Of a stretch of DNA of 64,000 bases, positions 38,847 through 49,260 are shown piece after piece. Within the stretch, counting starts at the first letter, position 1. Every line of letters begins with the position of its first letter. Source of the DNA: Sulfitobacter sp. HGT1 (GTDB lineage: Bacteria > Pseudomonadota > Alphaproteobacteria > Rhodobacterales > Rhodobacteraceae). The stretch is from assembly GCF_013282155.1 (NCBI RefSeq), contig NZ_BLWI01000008.1, positions 372,001 through 436,000 on the forward strand, written 5' to 3'. The position numbers and the translations under genes are program-made. Under the pieces are notes generated by a model. The model was not told the DNA's origin. It made no database searches and was given only the letters and a program-made list of their open reading frames with translations.

Positions 38847-39103
38847 CTTGGCACCTCGGGGTTTTTGCCGCGCAGTTTTGCCAGCAGAAACAGCAAAGGG
38901 TTGCGGAACATGGACACATAGGCAGCAAGAGCAAGCACACTAAAGATAAAGCCGACCTCGAAACCGATCGCGACAATCAGAACCGGTCCGGCAACCAGCA
39001 GGATCGAGCCGGGAATATATTGCATGCGCATCGGAAGGGTGGCGACGGTGGCGGACAGGAAAACCCAGATCAGGCTCAGCCAGACCAAGGTCACGCAACG
39101 CAC
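38843..39103 (-). CDS. DUF2484 family membrane protein (first copy)
   Basis: An 86-aa protein like its neighbour: VTLVWLSLIWVFLSATVATLP, then a second helix near 30-50 and SMFRNPLLFLLAKLRGK at the end. The length is identical to the second copy and the helix layout the same, but sequence identity is low, so the duplication is old. It begins 24 bases after murC ends, in the same direction. Confidence 0.85.
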   Translation of the reverse strand: MRCVTLVWLSLIWVFLSATVATLPMRMQYIPGSILLVAGPVLIVAIGFEVGFIFSVLALAAYVSMFRNPLLFLLAKLRGKNPEVPR

Positions 39104-39126
39104 CTAAGGATGACGGGGCGTGCCAT

Positions 39127-40542
39127 TCAGACGGCTTCCTTTTTCAACGCTTCAAGGGCTGCGGGCAGGCCATTGGCCCAGGCGCTGATTGTACCGGCCC
39201 CAAGGCAGACCACCATATCGCCCGGTCCGGTTTGCTCCGACACAAGGCGGGCAAGGTCTTCTTCGCTGCGCACGGCGCAGGCGTGACGGTGACCGTGACG
39301 GATCAGACCGGCCACCAGATCATCGCGGCTTGCCCCTTCGATCGGGTCTTCGCCAGCGGCATAGACTTCGGCAATGCCCACAACATCGGCATCGTTGAAA
39401 CAGGCGCAGAATTCTTCGAAATGGTGATGCAAACGGCTATAACGGTGCGGCTGGTGCACCGCGATCACGCGGCCTTCGGTTGCTTGGCGCGCGGCCTTGA
39501 GAACGGCGGTGATTTCAACCGGATGATGGCCATAATCATCAATGATCGTGACGCCGTCCACTTCGCCCACTTTGGTAAAGCGGCGGTTCACCCCCCCGAA
39601 ACCGGCAAGGGCGGCGCGAATTTCCTCGGCCTTCATACCAAGGTGACGCGACACGGCGACAGCGGCCAGCGCGTTCGATACGTTATGATCCCCCGGCATC
39701 GGCAGGCTGCAATCCTTGATCACAATGTTTTCGGCCTGCAACTGAATGTCGAAATGCGCAACGCCGGCTTTGTAATGCAGGTTGACCGCACGCACGTCGG
39801 CCTGCGCGTTAAAGCCATAGGTCATCACACGGCGGTCGGTGATCTTGCCGACCAGCGCCTGAACCTCGGGGTGGTCAATGCAGCAGATCGCCAAGCCGTA
39901 AAACGGAATGTTCGACACGAAATCAAGGAACCCCTGACGCAAGGTGTCAAAATCACCCCAATGCTCCATATGTTCGGGATCGATGTTGGTCACAATCGCG
40001 ATGGTCGCAGGCAGGCGGTTAAAGGTGCCGTCGGATTCGTCGGCCTCGACCACCATCCATTCGCCCTGCCCCATCCGCGCGTTCGACCCGTAGGCGTGGA
40101 TGATCCCGCCGTTCACGACAGTGGGGTCAATGCCGCCTTTGACCAGCAATTCGGCAACCATCGTGGTGGTCGTCGTCTTGCCGTGGGTGCCCGCAATCGC
40201 GATGTTGGATTTCAGGCGCATCAATTCGGCCAGCATTTCGGCACGGCGCACAATCGGCAAACCGGCACGGCGCGCCGCATCCAGTTCGGGATTGCCCGGC
40301 TTGATCGCCGAGGAAATCACAACGACCTCGGCCCCTTGGATGTTTTCGGCTTTTTGCCCCTCGAACACGGTCGCGCCCAGGTCGACCAGACGGTCGGTGA
40401 TCTTGGTTGTCTTCAGGTCGGACCCTTGCACGCGGTAGCCGTGGTTTAGCAAAACCTCGGCAATGCCGGACATGCCGATGCCACCAATGCCGACAAAATG
40501 GATCGGGCCCACATCGGTGGGAAGCTTGGTGGCTGCGTTCAT
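39127..40542 (-). CDS. murC: UDP-N-acetylmuramate--L-alanine ligase
   Basis: The 471-aa Mur ligase adds L-Ala to UDP-MurNAc. [19 protein letters not shown] near residue 18 binds the nucleotide sugar, [17 protein letters not shown] near 117 is the ATP P-loop, and [15 protein letters not shown] and HQPHRYSRL near 330-360 are Mur C-specific. It overlaps murG by 4 bases. Confidence 0.97.
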   Translation of the reverse strand: MNAATKLPTDVGPIHFVGIGGIGMSGIAEVLLNHGYRVQGSDLKTTKITDRLVDLGATVFEGQKAENIQGAEVVVISSAIKPGNPELDAARRAGLPIVRRAEMLAELMRLKSNIAIAGTHGKTTTTTMVAELLVKGGIDPTVVNGGIIHAYGSNARMGQGEWMVVEADESDGTFNRLPATIAIVTNIDPEHMEHWGDFDTLRQGFLDFVSNIPFYGLAICCIDHPEVQALVGKITDRRVMTYGFNAQADVRAVNLHYKAGVAHFDIQLQAENIVIKDCSLPMPGDHNVSNALAAVAVSRHLGMKAEEIRAALAGFGGVNRRFTKVGEVDGVTIIDDYGHHPVEITAVLKAARQATEGRVIAVHQPHRYSRLHHHFEEFCACFNDADVVGIAEVYAAGEDPIEGASRDDLVAGLIRHGHRHACAVRSEEDLARLVSEQTGPGDMVVCLGAGTISAWANGLPAALEALKKEAV

Positions 40543-41645
40543 GTTGCGGGTCCTTTATTTCCCAGGTGTTCTACCATTTGTGCCAGTTCTTCCGCCGCGT
40601 CGGGCTTGCCCACAGACAAGGCCGCTTGGGACATCTGCTGCGCGCCGCGCGGATTGGACAGCACCATTTCGATTTGCGCCGTCAGGCTTTCGGGGTTGGC
40701 CATGTTTTCAGGGACCATGATCGCTGCGCCCGCATCCACTAGGCCCCGCGCATTGGCGGTCTGGTGATCCCCCGTTGCCGCAGCATAGGGGATCAGGATC
40801 GCAGGGCGGCCAATGACCGACAGATCCGCCACGCTCGACGCACCGGCGCGGCTGATCACCAGCTGTGCTTCGGACATGCGGCGCGGCACGTCGTGAAAAA
40901 ACGGCTGCACATCGGCGTTGATACCGCTTTGCGCATAAAATTCGGAGACCCGCTGCGCATCTTCATCCCGCGCCTGATGGCTGACGCGGATGTTGCGCAG
41001 CATTTCCATCGGCAGATTGGCAATCGCAGGCGGGACCACCTCGCTCAGGATGCGCGCGCCCTGACTGCCGCCCATCACCAGCAGTTCCATCGGATAATCA
41101 CCCGGCTCGATATAGCCTGCACCCGCGCGCTCCAGCACAGAGGACCGCACCGGATTTCCCACGTGATAGCCCTCGACGCCTTCGGGCAAGGTGGTCGGCC
41201 AGGTGCCACAGGCAACCGCATCGACGCGCTTGGCGAAAATCGTATTCACCCGCCCCAACACCCCGTTTTGTTCATGGATCATCCGCGGTTTGCGCAAGAT
41301 CCATGCCGCTGCCAAGGCAGGTATCGACGGATAGCCGCCAAAGCCTACAACCACATCGGGCCTGTCGCGCAACATGCCAAACACCGCACCGATAACGCCG
41401 CCCAGAATGCGAAACGGCACCAGCGCCTTGGCCAAAATCCCGCCGCGCGCAAAGGTGGCGCTGCTGATCTGCTGAATTTCGACAGAATGCGGAAAGCCCC
41501 CCGTATAGCGCGCGCCGCGTGCATCGGTTGACAGCTTGACCCGCCAACCGCGCGCCAACATGACCTCGGCCAAAGCCTGCGCGGGGAACATATGCCCCCC
41601 GGTCCCGCCCGCTGCGATAATCAATAATGGTGCGCGTGTGGTCAT
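40539..41645 (-). CDS. murG: Undecaprenyldiphospho-muramoylpentapeptide beta-N-acetylglucosaminyltransferase
   Basis: The 368-aa GT-B glycosyltransferase adds GlcNAc to lipid I, giving lipid II at the inner face of the membrane. The N-terminal G-loop [18 protein letters not shown] and the mid-motif [15 protein letters not shown] near 188 are diagnostic, as is the UDP-binding region [13 protein letters not shown] near 263. Overlaps ftsW upstream and murC downstream by 4 bases each. Confidence 0.97.
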   Translation of the reverse strand: MTTRAPLLIIAAGGTGGHMFPAQALAEVMLARGWRVKLSTDARGARYTGGFPHSVEIQQISSATFARGGILAKALVPFRILGGVIGAVFGMLRDRPDVVVGFGGYPSIPALAAAWILRKPRMIHEQNGVLGRVNTIFAKRVDAVACGTWPTTLPEGVEGYHVGNPVRSSVLERAGAGYIEPGDYPMELLVMGGSQGARILSEVVPPAIANLPMEMLRNIRVSHQARDEDAQRVSEFYAQSGINADVQPFFHDVPRRMSEAQLVISRAGASSVADLSVIGRPAILIPYAAATGDHQTANARGLVDAGAAIMVPENMANPESLTAQIEMVLSNPRGAQQMSQAALSVGKPDAAEELAQMVEHLGNKGPAT

Positions 41646-42811
41646 CGGTTTCGCCCCCGACCTAACAAATCTGAAATCTGGCCCTGCGGCCGTGTGCGCG
41701 TAAACGCCAGCAACATGCCAACCGCAATGCCGGACGCGATCACGGACGATCCGCCATAACTGACAAAGGGCAAGGTCATCCCCTTGGCCGGCAGCAACCG
41801 CACCGCAACGCCCATGTTGATCATCGCTTGAACCCCGAACATACAGGCCAGCCCGGTGCCCGCCAGCCGGATAAACGGATCACGTTCCCGTACCAGACGC
41901 AGCAGCGATCTGACAACCACAACAGCATAAAGCGCGATCACGATCATGACCAGGATCAGGCCGTATTCCTCGGCAGCGACTGCGATGATAAAATCCGTAT
42001 GTGCATCGGGCAAAGACCATTTCACCTGCCCCTCGCCCACGCCAACCCCGAACAGGCCCCCCTCGCGGATGGCATCGGTAGCATAGCCAAGCTGCGTGCG
42101 CGGGTCGATATCGGGCGACAGAAACCCGTCGATCCGCCGGGCAAAATGTTCGGAATTCGAATAGGCGACAGTGCCCGCAATCACGACCATTCCGGCCATG
42201 CCCACCAGCAACACCAGCGGGGCACCGGCCACAAAATACATCACGCCCCAACCGAACAACACCAGACAGGCCTGCCCGAAATCGGGCTGCAACGCCAGCA
42301 TCAGCACGATCGAAATGCACAAGGCAAAGGACCATGTCTTGCCCGGCGGGCCGTTAATCTCGACCGAGGCGGCCATCATCCACGCCGAAACAACGACGAA
42401 ACCGGGTTTCAAGAACTCGGACGGCTGAAACGACGCAAAACCCATCGAATACCAGCGCACCGCGCCTTTGCCAAAATCCGTCCCGAAAAACGGCAGCAGG
42501 GCCAAGGCCACAAAGGACGCCAGAAACCCCAAAACCGCCAGACGGCGCACCATGGTTGGTGTCATCATCGACGTCAGCATCATCGCAACAATGGCAAGGA
42601 AACCGAACGCGGCCTGTCGCTGAACGTAATGAAAGGACCCGAACCCGTTTTTGGCAGCCAGCGGCGGCGACGCGGCCAGCCCCAGCAAAATGCCCACGGC
42701 AAACAACATGAGGATGCAGAACATGCCCCATTTGTCGATCGTCCGCCACCATTTTGGAAGGATAGGTTCGCCATCCCGAACGGGAACTGCGCCATAGACC
42801 ATTTCTGTCAT
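41642..42811 (-). CDS. ftsW: Lipid II polymerase FtsW
   Basis: A 389-aa SEDS-family membrane glycosyltransferase of the divisome with about ten hydrophobic helices. Motifs: [24 protein letters not shown] near residues 115-140, [23 protein letters not shown] near 235, [15 protein letters not shown] near 270 and [21 protein letters not shown] near 345. ATG 42811 gives the usual length. Overlaps murG by 4 bases. Upstream lies a gene on the opposite strand. Confidence 0.96.
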   Translation of the reverse strand: MTEMVYGAVPVRDGEPILPKWWRTIDKWGMFCILMLFAVGILLGLAASPPLAAKNGFGSFHYVQRQAAFGFLAIVAMMLTSMMTPTMVRRLAVLGFLASFVALALLPFFGTDFGKGAVRWYSMGFASFQPSEFLKPGFVVVSAWMMAASVEINGPPGKTWSFALCISIVLMLALQPDFGQACLVLFGWGVMYFVAGAPLVLLVGMAGMVVIAGTVAYSNSEHFARRIDGFLSPDIDPRTQLGYATDAIREGGLFGVGVGEGQVKWSLPDAHTDFIIAVAAEEYGLILVMIVIALYAVVVVRSLLRLVRERDPFIRLAGTGLACMFGVQAMINMGVAVRLLPAKGMTLPFVSYGGSSVIASGIAVGMLLAFTRTRPQGQISDLLGRGRNR

Positions 42812-42975
42812 GGAATCTGCCTTACACTGCCTCAAAACGCCCCTTTTCGGGGTCTGGCTTTAACTGTAACGCGAATTTTCCATCGGCGCTAGCCCGTTTT
42901 CGCGCGGCCCGCGCAAAGCTGCCCATGCCCACGCGGCCCTTGACCACCCTGCCCGCCTCAGGCAAAGCGCGGTCC

Positions 42976-44157
42976 ATGCACTATGATACCGTCATCCTTG
43001 GCGCCGGAGCCGCCGGCATGATGTGCGCTGCCCACGCAGGCGGGCGGGTGTTGCTGGTCGATCACGCCAAAGCCCCCGGCGAAAAGATCCGCATCTCGGG
43101 CGGCGGGCGCTGCAATTTCACCAACATGCATTGCACGGCTGACGCCTTTATCTGCGCCAATCCGCATTTCCCCAAATCAGCACTGGCAAAATACACCCAG
43201 TGGGATTTCATCGAACTTGTCGATGCCCATGGCATTGCCTGGCATGAAAAGACCCTCGGGCAACTGTTCTGTGATACCTCGGCCAAGGAAATCGTCGCCA
43301 TGCTGCGCGGGTTGATGGACAAGGCCCGCGTCGAGCTGCGCCTGCAAAGCAGCCTTGCCGATATCGCCAAATCCGACAACGGCTTTACCATGATGCTAAC
43401 CACGCCGGATGCCAGCACGCAAATCACCGCCACCCATCTGGTCATCGCCTCGGGCGGCAAATCCATCCCCAAGATGGGGGCCACGGGCCGCGCCTACGAG
43501 ATCGCCGAAAGCTTCGGCATCCCCGTGACGCCCACCCGCGCGGGCCTTGTGCCCTTCACCTTCACCGATGCGCGGTTTGCCCCGATCTCCGGCACCGCTG
43601 TGCCCGCCCGTGTCACCGCTGGCGACACGACTTTCGACGAAGCCCTCTTGTTCACCCATCGCGGCCTGTCCGGACCTGCGATCCTGCAAGCCTCCAGCTA
43701 CTGGGAAGAAGGCACGGAAATCCGCCTCAACATTCTTCCAGCCAATGACCTGCTCGAAAAACTGCGCGACCAACGCCAAACCTATGGCCGCCGCAACTTC
43801 ACAACGGAACTGGCCAAACACCTGCCCTCCCGTCTGGTCGACCACCTTGCCACCCAGTTCGATCTGACCGGCAACCTTGCGGATTGGTCCGATGCCCGCC
43901 TGCAAACCCTCTGCGACAGCCTGTCAAACTGGCAAATGACCCCCTCCGGTACCGAAGGTTATCGCACCGCCGAAGTCACCCTTGGCGGGATCGACACCGA
44001 TGCGCTGTCCTCCAAGACGATGGAAACCAAAACCACGCCTGGCCTGTTTTTCATCGGCGAAGCGGTCGACGTCACCGGATGGCTCGGCGGGTATAACTTC
44101 CAATGGGCATGGTCCTCGGGAATGGCCGTCGCCCGCCACATTGCACAGCACAGCTAA
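42976..44157 (+). CDS. BaiN/HI0933-type NAD(P)/FAD-dependent oxidoreductase
   Basis: A 393-aa flavoprotein of the HI0933/YhiN/BaiN family. The FAD Rossmann motif is VILGAGAAGMMCA near residue 6, followed by GEKIRISGGGRCNFTN near 40, VIASGGKSIPKMGATG near 160, LFTHRGLSGPAILQASSYWE near 235 and the C-terminal GEAVDVTGWLGGYNFQWAWSSG. Start is set at ATG 42976, since the frame before it lacks conservation. It reads against the dcw cluster, wedged between murD and ftsW. Physiological substrate unknown. Confidence 0.9.
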   Translation: MHYDTVILGAGAAGMMCAAHAGGRVLLVDHAKAPGEKIRISGGGRCNFTNMHCTADAFICANPHFPKSALAKYTQWDFIELVDAHGIAWHEKTLGQLFCDTSAKEIVAMLRGLMDKARVELRLQSSLADIAKSDNGFTMMLTTPDASTQITATHLVIASGGKSIPKMGATGRAYEIAESFGIPVTPTRAGLVPFTFTDARFAPISGTAVPARVTAGDTTFDEALLFTHRGLSGPAILQASSYWEEGTEIRLNILPANDLLEKLRDQRQTYGRRNFTTELAKHLPSRLVDHLATQFDLTGNLADWSDARLQTLCDSLSNWQMTPSGTEGYRTAEVTLGGIDTDALSSKTMETKTTPGLFFIGEAVDVTGWLGGYNFQWAWSSGMAVARHIAQHS

Positions 44158-44185
44158 GTTCCAAATGGACTAAAATCCCGGGGGA

Positions 44186-44215
44186 GCAGCCAAAGGCTGC
44201 GGGGGCAGCGCCCCC
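44186..44215. repeat. Double GC palindrome between the flavoprotein gene and murD
   Basis: GCAGCC-AAA-GGCTGC (44186-44200) is directly followed by GGGGGC-AGC-GCCCCC (44201-44215). It lies 28 bases after the flavoprotein stop and 8 bases from the murD stop, between convergent genes, so it probably works as a two-way terminator. Layout resembles the hairpins next to the 22-bp element at 46585. Confidence 0.6.
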
Positions 44216-44223
44216 GGCCCCGC

Positions 44224-45618
44224 CTACAGAAACTTCTGCACCTGGGTGACAAAATCATCCCCGCGCCGCTCGAAACTGTCATATTGATCGAAACTCGCCG
44301 CCGCAGGGGCCAGCAGAACCACATCGCCCGCCTCTGCCTCCGCCACAGCCCGCGCCACAGCCACCTCCATCGTGCCGCAGACCTCGGCCTCGACCCCCAG
44401 CTTCATCGCAAACTGCGCCGCCTCGCGCCCGATCACATAGGCCTTGCGCACTGTCGGCAGGGGTTTGGTCAGATCGCCCAAGCCCCCCTCTTTCTCCAGC
44501 CCGCCACAAATCCAGCGGATGTTCTGGAAGGCCGCAACCGCCTTGACCGCGCTGTCCACATTGGTGGCCTTGCTGTCATTGACAAAGCGGATGCCGCGCA
44601 GCTCGCCCACCGTCTGGCTGCGATGCGGCAAGCCGCCAAAACTGTGAAATGCCGCCTCGATCACCTTGGGCGCAAACCCCAAAGTCCGGCAGGCCGCATA
44701 GGCCGAACAGGCATTCTGATGGTTATGCGCCCCCGGCAACCCCTCAACCTTGCGCAGATCAATCGAAGCAACCTGCTTGCCATTGCGAAACTCGGCCAGA
44801 AACCCCTTGCGTGCAAAGACATTCCACCCAAGCCCTACCAGCTTGCGGTCCACTGACACGCGAATGACCCGATCATCCGCCGCCCCTTCGCTGAGCTGCC
44901 CCGCCAAAAACCGCCCCTCGGCCTCGTCCACACCAATAATCGCACGGTCCGGCCCGCCTTCGGCGAACAACCGGCGCTTGGCCGCGAAATAGCCGCCCAT
45001 CCCCGCATGACGGTCCAGATGATCGGGGCTAAGGTTGGTAAATACCGCAATATCCGGCGTCAGATTGCGCGCCAGATCGGTCTGATAGCTCGACAGTTCC
45101 AGCACAACGACCTCGCCATCGATCGCAGGCTCGATATCCAGAACCCCGCGCCCGATATTGCCCGCCAGTTGCGTCGGCCGCCCTGCATGTTTCAAAATAT
45201 GATGGATCAACGCCGAGGTGGTCGATTTCCCGTTCGATCCGGTGATCGCAATCACCTTGGGGGTCTGGTCGAAACTATCCCAATCCTGCGTGGCAAAGCT
45301 CTGAAAAAACAAACCGATGTCGTTATCAACCGCAACGCCGGCATCCTGCGCGGCAACAATCACGGGGTTGGGCGCGGGATACAGATGCGGAATACCGGGG
45401 CTGACCACCAGACGCGCGATATCGTCAAACGCCCCCGCCTTCACCAGATCAAGACACTCGAACCCTTCGGCCTGTGCGGTGTCGCGCGCGGCCGGATTGT
45501 CATCCCAACACACAGGCACAGCCCCCCCCGCGGCCAAGGCACGCGCCGCCGAAAGGCCAGACCGCCCCAAGCCCAAAATAGCGACCCGTGCGCCTGTCAA
45601 ACCCTGAACTGGTATCAT
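44224..45618 (-). CDS. murD: UDP-N-acetylmuramoyl-L-alanine--D-glutamate ligase
   Basis: The 464-aa Mur ligase adds D-Glu. The start is ATG 45618 with AGGAG 7 bases upstream, giving [21 protein letters not shown]; the frame runs open further upstream to 45855 without conservation. P-loop [18 protein letters not shown] is near residue 118, and [21 protein letters not shown] with [12 protein letters not shown] lie near 315-345. It is isolated from mraY by the divergent glutaminase gene, so a promoter must lie in the 48-base gap or within glsA. Confidence 0.96.
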   Translation of the reverse strand: MIPVQGLTGARVAILGLGRSGLSAARALAAGGAVPVCWDDNPAARDTAQAEGFECLDLVKAGAFDDIARLVVSPGIPHLYPAPNPVIVAAQDAGVAVDNDIGLFFQSFATQDWDSFDQTPKVIAITGSNGKSTTSALIHHILKHAGRPTQLAGNIGRGVLDIEPAIDGEVVVLELSSYQTDLARNLTPDIAVFTNLSPDHLDRHAGMGGYFAAKRRLFAEGGPDRAIIGVDEAEGRFLAGQLSEGAADDRVIRVSVDRKLVGLGWNVFARKGFLAEFRNGKQVASIDLRKVEGLPGAHNHQNACSAYAACRTLGFAPKVIEAAFHSFGGLPHRSQTVGELRGIRFVNDSKATNVDSAVKAVAAFQNIRWICGGLEKEGGLGDLTKPLPTVRKAYVIGREAAQFAMKLGVEAEVCGTMEVAVARAVAEAEAGDVVLLAPAAASFDQYDSFERRGDDFVTQVQKFL

Positions 45619-45666
45619 GCCCGATCTCCTGTTAGCGATGCCCCTGAAGTGACCTTCGGAGCCCAT

Positions 45667-46578
45667 ATGCCCCCTCTGCCAGATATTCTGTCCCAGCTCA
45701 ACGACGACATGCGCCGCGACGATGACTGGGGCGCTGTGGCCAGCTATATCCCCGAACTTGCCCATATCGACCCTGCGCAATTCGCCATCGCCGTGACCAC
45801 CGCCGACGGAGAGGTGTTTACCGCAGGCGATGCCGACACACCGTTTTCGGTGCAATCAATCACCAAAGTCTATACCCTCGCCATCGCCCTTGGCCGGTCG
45901 GGCGATCAACTTTGGCGGCGTGTGGGCCGCGAACCCTCGGGCAAGGCGTTCAACTCGATTGTCCAGCTCGAACAGGAAAACGGACGCCCGCGCAATCCCT
46001 TCATCAACGCAGGTGCCATCGTCACCACCGATGAAATCCTCACCGGCCGCCTGCCCCGCGAAACGCTGGCCGAAATTCTCCAGTTCATCCGCGCGGCCGC
46101 TGGCGATGACAATATCCACATCAACGAAACCGTCGCCGCCTCCGAGAAAGCCCACGGCCACCGCAACTTCGCGCTGGCCCATTTCCTCGCTTCCTGCGGC
46201 AACCTCAACAACGCGCCGGAAAAAACCCTCGGCACCTATTTCCACCACTGCGCCATCGAAATGTCGGCCCGCCAACTCGCCATGTCCGGCCGCTTCCTGA
46301 TCGACACGCCAAAACTGCCGCGCCTGATCCTGCCCCAACGCATCCGCCGCCTGAACGCGCTGATGCTGACCTGCGGGCATTACGATGGCTCGGGTGATTT
46401 TGCCTACCGCGTCGGCCTGCCCGCCAAATCCGGCGTCGGCGGCGGCATTCTGGCCATTGTGCCCGGCGTCGCCAGCGTGGCTGTCTGGTCGCCCGGCCTG
46501 AACCGCTACGGCAATTCCCAAAAAGGCACCGAAGCCATGGCCCGCCTCGCCCGTGAAATGAGCTGGTCGATCTTCTAA
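45667..46578 (+). CDS. glsA: Glutaminase A
   Basis: A 303-aa glutaminase with a serine beta-lactamase-like fold, converting glutamine to glutamate and ammonia. Catalytic SxxK is in [17 protein letters not shown] near residue 64; [19 protein letters not shown] near 110 and [16 protein letters not shown] near 258 are family hallmarks. ATG 45667 has GGAG upstream, and the length fits. It is on the strand opposite to dcw, between mraY and murD. Confidence 0.95.
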   Translation: MPPLPDILSQLNDDMRRDDDWGAVASYIPELAHIDPAQFAIAVTTADGEVFTAGDADTPFSVQSITKVYTLAIALGRSGDQLWRRVGREPSGKAFNSIVQLEQENGRPRNPFINAGAIVTTDEILTGRLPRETLAEILQFIRAAAGDDNIHINETVAASEKAHGHRNFALAHFLASCGNLNNAPEKTLGTYFHHCAIEMSARQLAMSGRFLIDTPKLPRLILPQRIRRLNALMLTCGHYDGSGDFAYRVGLPAKSGVGGGILAIVPGVASVAVWSPGLNRYGNSQKGTEAMARLAREMSWSIF

Positions 46579-46584
46579 AGCAAA

Positions 46585-46643
46585 TTCATTTTGCCAGATA
46601 AACTCCGGGGGGATCGGCCAACGGCCGATGGGGGCTGGCCCCC
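46585..46643. repeat. Dispersed 22-bp element plus hairpins, copy B
   Basis: TTCATTTTGCCA with GATAAACTCC (46585-46606), then ATCGGCC-AAC-GGCCGAT (46613-46629) and GGGGGC-TG-GCCCCC (46630-46643). It starts 6 bases after the glsA stop, in the gap towards convergent mraY. See the copies at 6039 and 22388. Confidence 0.7.
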
Positions 46644-46708
46644 GACACCGCCCGCCGCAGGCGCATCCCCAACCGTCAGAACACCAACGACCAAGGACCC
46701 CGCAGGTC

Positions 46709-47791
46709 TTACCGGACTTTCAGCGTCGCCAAGCCGATCATCGCCAGGATGAGCGAGATGATCCAGAACCGGATCACGATCTGCGGCTCGGCCCAGCCTT
46801 TTTTCTCATAGTGGTGGTGGATCGGGGCCATCAGAAACACCCGTTTGCCGGTGCGTTTGAAATACAGCACCTGAATGATCACCGACAGGGCCTCGACCAC
46901 GAACAAACCGCCGACGATGGCCAGTACCAATTCGTGTTTGGTGGCAACCGCAATGGCCCCCAACGCGCCGCCAAGCGCCAGCGATCCGGTGTCGCCCATG
47001 AACACGGCGGCAGGCGGGGCGTTGTACCACAAAAACCCAAGGCCCCCGCCAAAAATACCCGCCGTAAAGATCAGGATTTCGCCTGTGCCCGGCACATAAT
47101 GCACATCCAGATAATCGGTGAAATCGACCCGTCCGACCGCATAGGCAATCACACCCAAAGCCCCCGCAGCAATCATCACCGGCATGATCGCAAGCCCGTC
47201 CAGACCGTCGGTCAGGTTCACCGCATTGGCCGACCCGACGATCACAATGACGGAAAACGGCACAAACAGGAAACCAAGGTTGATCAGCGTGTCCTTGAAC
47301 ACCGGCAGCGCCAGCTGGTTTTGCAGGCCTTCAGGATGGTATTGCGCGGCCCAGAATCCCGCGATTGCGGCAATGATCAGCCCCAACATCAGGCGCATCT
47401 TGCTGGAAACACCCGCCGTCGTCTGTTTGCTGACCTTGGCGTAATCATCGGCAAAACCGATGGCGGCAAAGCTCATTGTCACGAAAAGCACCATCCAGAT
47501 AAACGGATTGTCCAGCCGCGCCCACATCAGCGTCGAGGTCAGCAAAGCCCCCACAATCAGCAAACCACCCATCGTCGGTGTGCCCGCCTTGACGAAATGC
47601 CCCTCGGGGCCATCATCGCGAATGGGTTGGCCTTTGCCCTGACGTTTGCGCAGAACTGCGATCAGCGGCTTGCCAAACAGGAAGCCGAAAATCAGCGCGG
47701 TCAGAAACGCACCACCAGCCCGAAAGGTGATGTAGCGGAAAAGGTTGAAGAAATCGCCGCCATCCGACAGCAGGGTCAACCAATAGAGCAT
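46709..47791 (-). CDS. mraY: Phospho-N-acetylmuramoyl-pentapeptide-transferase
   Basis: The 360-aa membrane enzyme transfers phospho-MurNAc-pentapeptide to undecaprenyl phosphate, making lipid I. About ten hydrophobic helices are visible. Catalytic aspartates lie in [10 protein letters not shown] near residue 113 and [17 protein letters not shown] near 187; [23 protein letters not shown] near 320 is the HHH motif. It is 32 bases downstream of murF. Confidence 0.97.
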   Translation of the reverse strand: MLYWLTLLSDGGDFFNLFRYITFRAGGAFLTALIFGFLFGKPLIAVLRKRQGKGQPIRDDGPEGHFVKAGTPTMGGLLIVGALLTSTLMWARLDNPFIWMVLFVTMSFAAIGFADDYAKVSKQTTAGVSSKMRLMLGLIIAAIAGFWAAQYHPEGLQNQLALPVFKDTLINLGFLFVPFSVIVIVGSANAVNLTDGLDGLAIMPVMIAAGALGVIAYAVGRVDFTDYLDVHYVPGTGEILIFTAGIFGGGLGFLWYNAPPAAVFMGDTGSLALGGALGAIAVATKHELVLAIVGGLFVVEALSVIIQVLYFKRTGKRVFLMAPIHHHYEKKGWAEPQIVIRFWIISLILAMIGLATLKVR

Positions 47792-47823
47792 TGTGCGCGT
47801 CCTAACTCAAAATCTTGCGGGCC

Positions 47824-49260
47824 TCAGCCCTGTTCTTCGTTGGTGACCGGATGGCCCATTTTGCGGATCGCGTCAACGATCAGGCCCAATTTCATCGACA
47901 AAGACCCTTTGGCCAGCACAACATCGCCGCTGTCCAGATGTCCCGACAATCCGTGCAATAGTTCTGCCGATGTCGCCGCCCATTCACCGCGCTGATGCGC
48001 CGGAATCAGATCGTAAAGCGATCGCATCAACGGGCCAACGCAATGGATCACATCCAGCTTTTTGGTCGCTTCCAGATGGGCCAGCCCTGCGTGCAAGGCG
48101 ATTTCATCGGGGCCAAGTTCTTTCATGTCGCCCAGATAGGCAATGCGCCGTCCCTTGCTGACGCGGCCAATGTCATGGGTGACCTCTGCTGCCGCCAACA
48201 CCTCCAGTGCGGCCGCCATTGAGGTGGGGTTGGCATTATAGCTGTCGTCGATCAGGTTGAGCGTCATGTTGATTTCAACGCGATCAAGATGGATGACCTC
48301 GCGGACGCCGCGCCCTTTGTAAGGCGTCCAACGGCCCAGCGATGCCGCCGCGAGCGCCAGATCGGCCCCCATGGCCTGCGCCACAGCCAGCGCGCCAAGC
48401 GCGTTCATCGCGAAATGCCGCCCCGGCGTGCCGATCTTGAACAGCAGCGGCGTGCCGTCGGCATCCGCCTGCACGACGGTCACATCGCCCTGGACCTGCA
48501 CATCCTTAAGCTTGAAATGATAGGCATTTTCGCCGAACTCGATGTCGCGCAGGCGGCGGTCCACGGCTTTGGCCATCAGGATCGCGGCATGGTCGATATC
48601 GGCATTGATCACGGCCACGCCACCGGGTTCAAGGCCGTCGAAAATCGCCGCCTTTTCCACCGCAATGCCCGCCACATCGTCGAACGCTTCCAGATGCACC
48701 GCCGCAACGGTGGTGACCATCGCCGCATCAGGCTTGGTCAGGATCGCCAGCGGAGAGATTTCTCCGGGATGGTTCATCCCGATCTCGATCACGGCATATT
48801 GGGTATCGACAGGCATCCGCGCGAGTGTCAGAGGCACGCCCCAGTGGTTGTTATAGCTGTCCACCGATGCATGTGCCCGCCCCTGATCCGCGAAAATCGC
48901 CAGCAGCATTTCCTTGGTCGAGGTCTTGCCGACGCTGCCCGTCACCGCGACCACCTTGGCCTTCGTGCGCGCACGCGCAGCAGCACCAAGCGCCTCAAGC
49001 CCCGTCAACACATCATCAACAATCAGCAGCGGCGCATCTGCGGCCACCCCTTCGGGCACATGGCTGACCAGCGCCGCACCTGCGCCTTTTTCCAGCGCCA
49101 TCGCAACGAAATCATGCCCGTCGCGCACATCCCTGAGGGCGACAAACAGATCGCCCGCCTGAATTGTGCGGGTGTCGATCGACACCCCGTCACAAGACCA
49201 ATCACCGACCGCGCGGCCTCCGGTGGCTTTTGCCGCCTCTGCTGCTGTCCACAAGCTCAT
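47824..49260 (-). CDS. murF: UDP-N-acetylmuramoyl-tripeptide--D-alanyl-D-alanine ligase
   Basis: The 478-aa Mur ligase adds D-Ala-D-Ala to the UDP-MurNAc tripeptide. P-loop VVAVTGSVGKTSTKEMLLAI is near residue 105, IEIGMNHPGEISPLA near 160, and LIDDSYNANPTSMAAALEVL near 335 (MurF signature). It overlaps murE by 4 bases. Confidence 0.96.
   Translation of the reverse strand: MSLWTAAEAAKATGGRAVGDWSCDGVSIDTRTIQAGDLFVALRDVRDGHDFVAMALEKGAGAALVSHVPEGVAADAPLLIVDDVLTGLEALGAAARARTKAKVVAVTGSVGKTSTKEMLLAIFADQGRAHASVDSYNNHWGVPLTLARMPVDTQYAVIEIGMNHPGEISPLAILTKPDAAMVTTVAAVHLEAFDDVAGIAVEKAAIFDGLEPGGVAVINADIDHAAILMAKAVDRRLRDIEFGENAYHFKLKDVQVQGDVTVVQADADGTPLLFKIGTPGRHFAMNALGALAVAQAMGADLALAAASLGRWTPYKGRGVREVIHLDRVEINMTLNLIDDSYNANPTSMAAALEVLAAAEVTHDIGRVSKGRRIAYLGDMKELGPDEIALHAGLAHLEATKKLDVIHCVGPLMRSLYDLIPAHQRGEWAATSAELLHGLSGHLDSGDVVLAKGSLSMKLGLIVDAIRKMGHPVTNEEQG

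Noticed and set aside
39232-40449. 405-codon plus-strand frame opposite murC
   Set aside because: Antisense shadow; murC motifs are complete on the other strand.
45007-45666. N-terminal extension of the glutaminase frame (220 extra codons)
   Set aside because: It is antisense to murD; conserved glutaminase sequence starts at ATG 45667 with its own ribosome site.
45619-45855. Longer murD reading frame with 79 extra residues
   Set aside because: The extension is antisense to glsA and unconserved; ATG 45618 has AGGAG and gives the family N-terminus.
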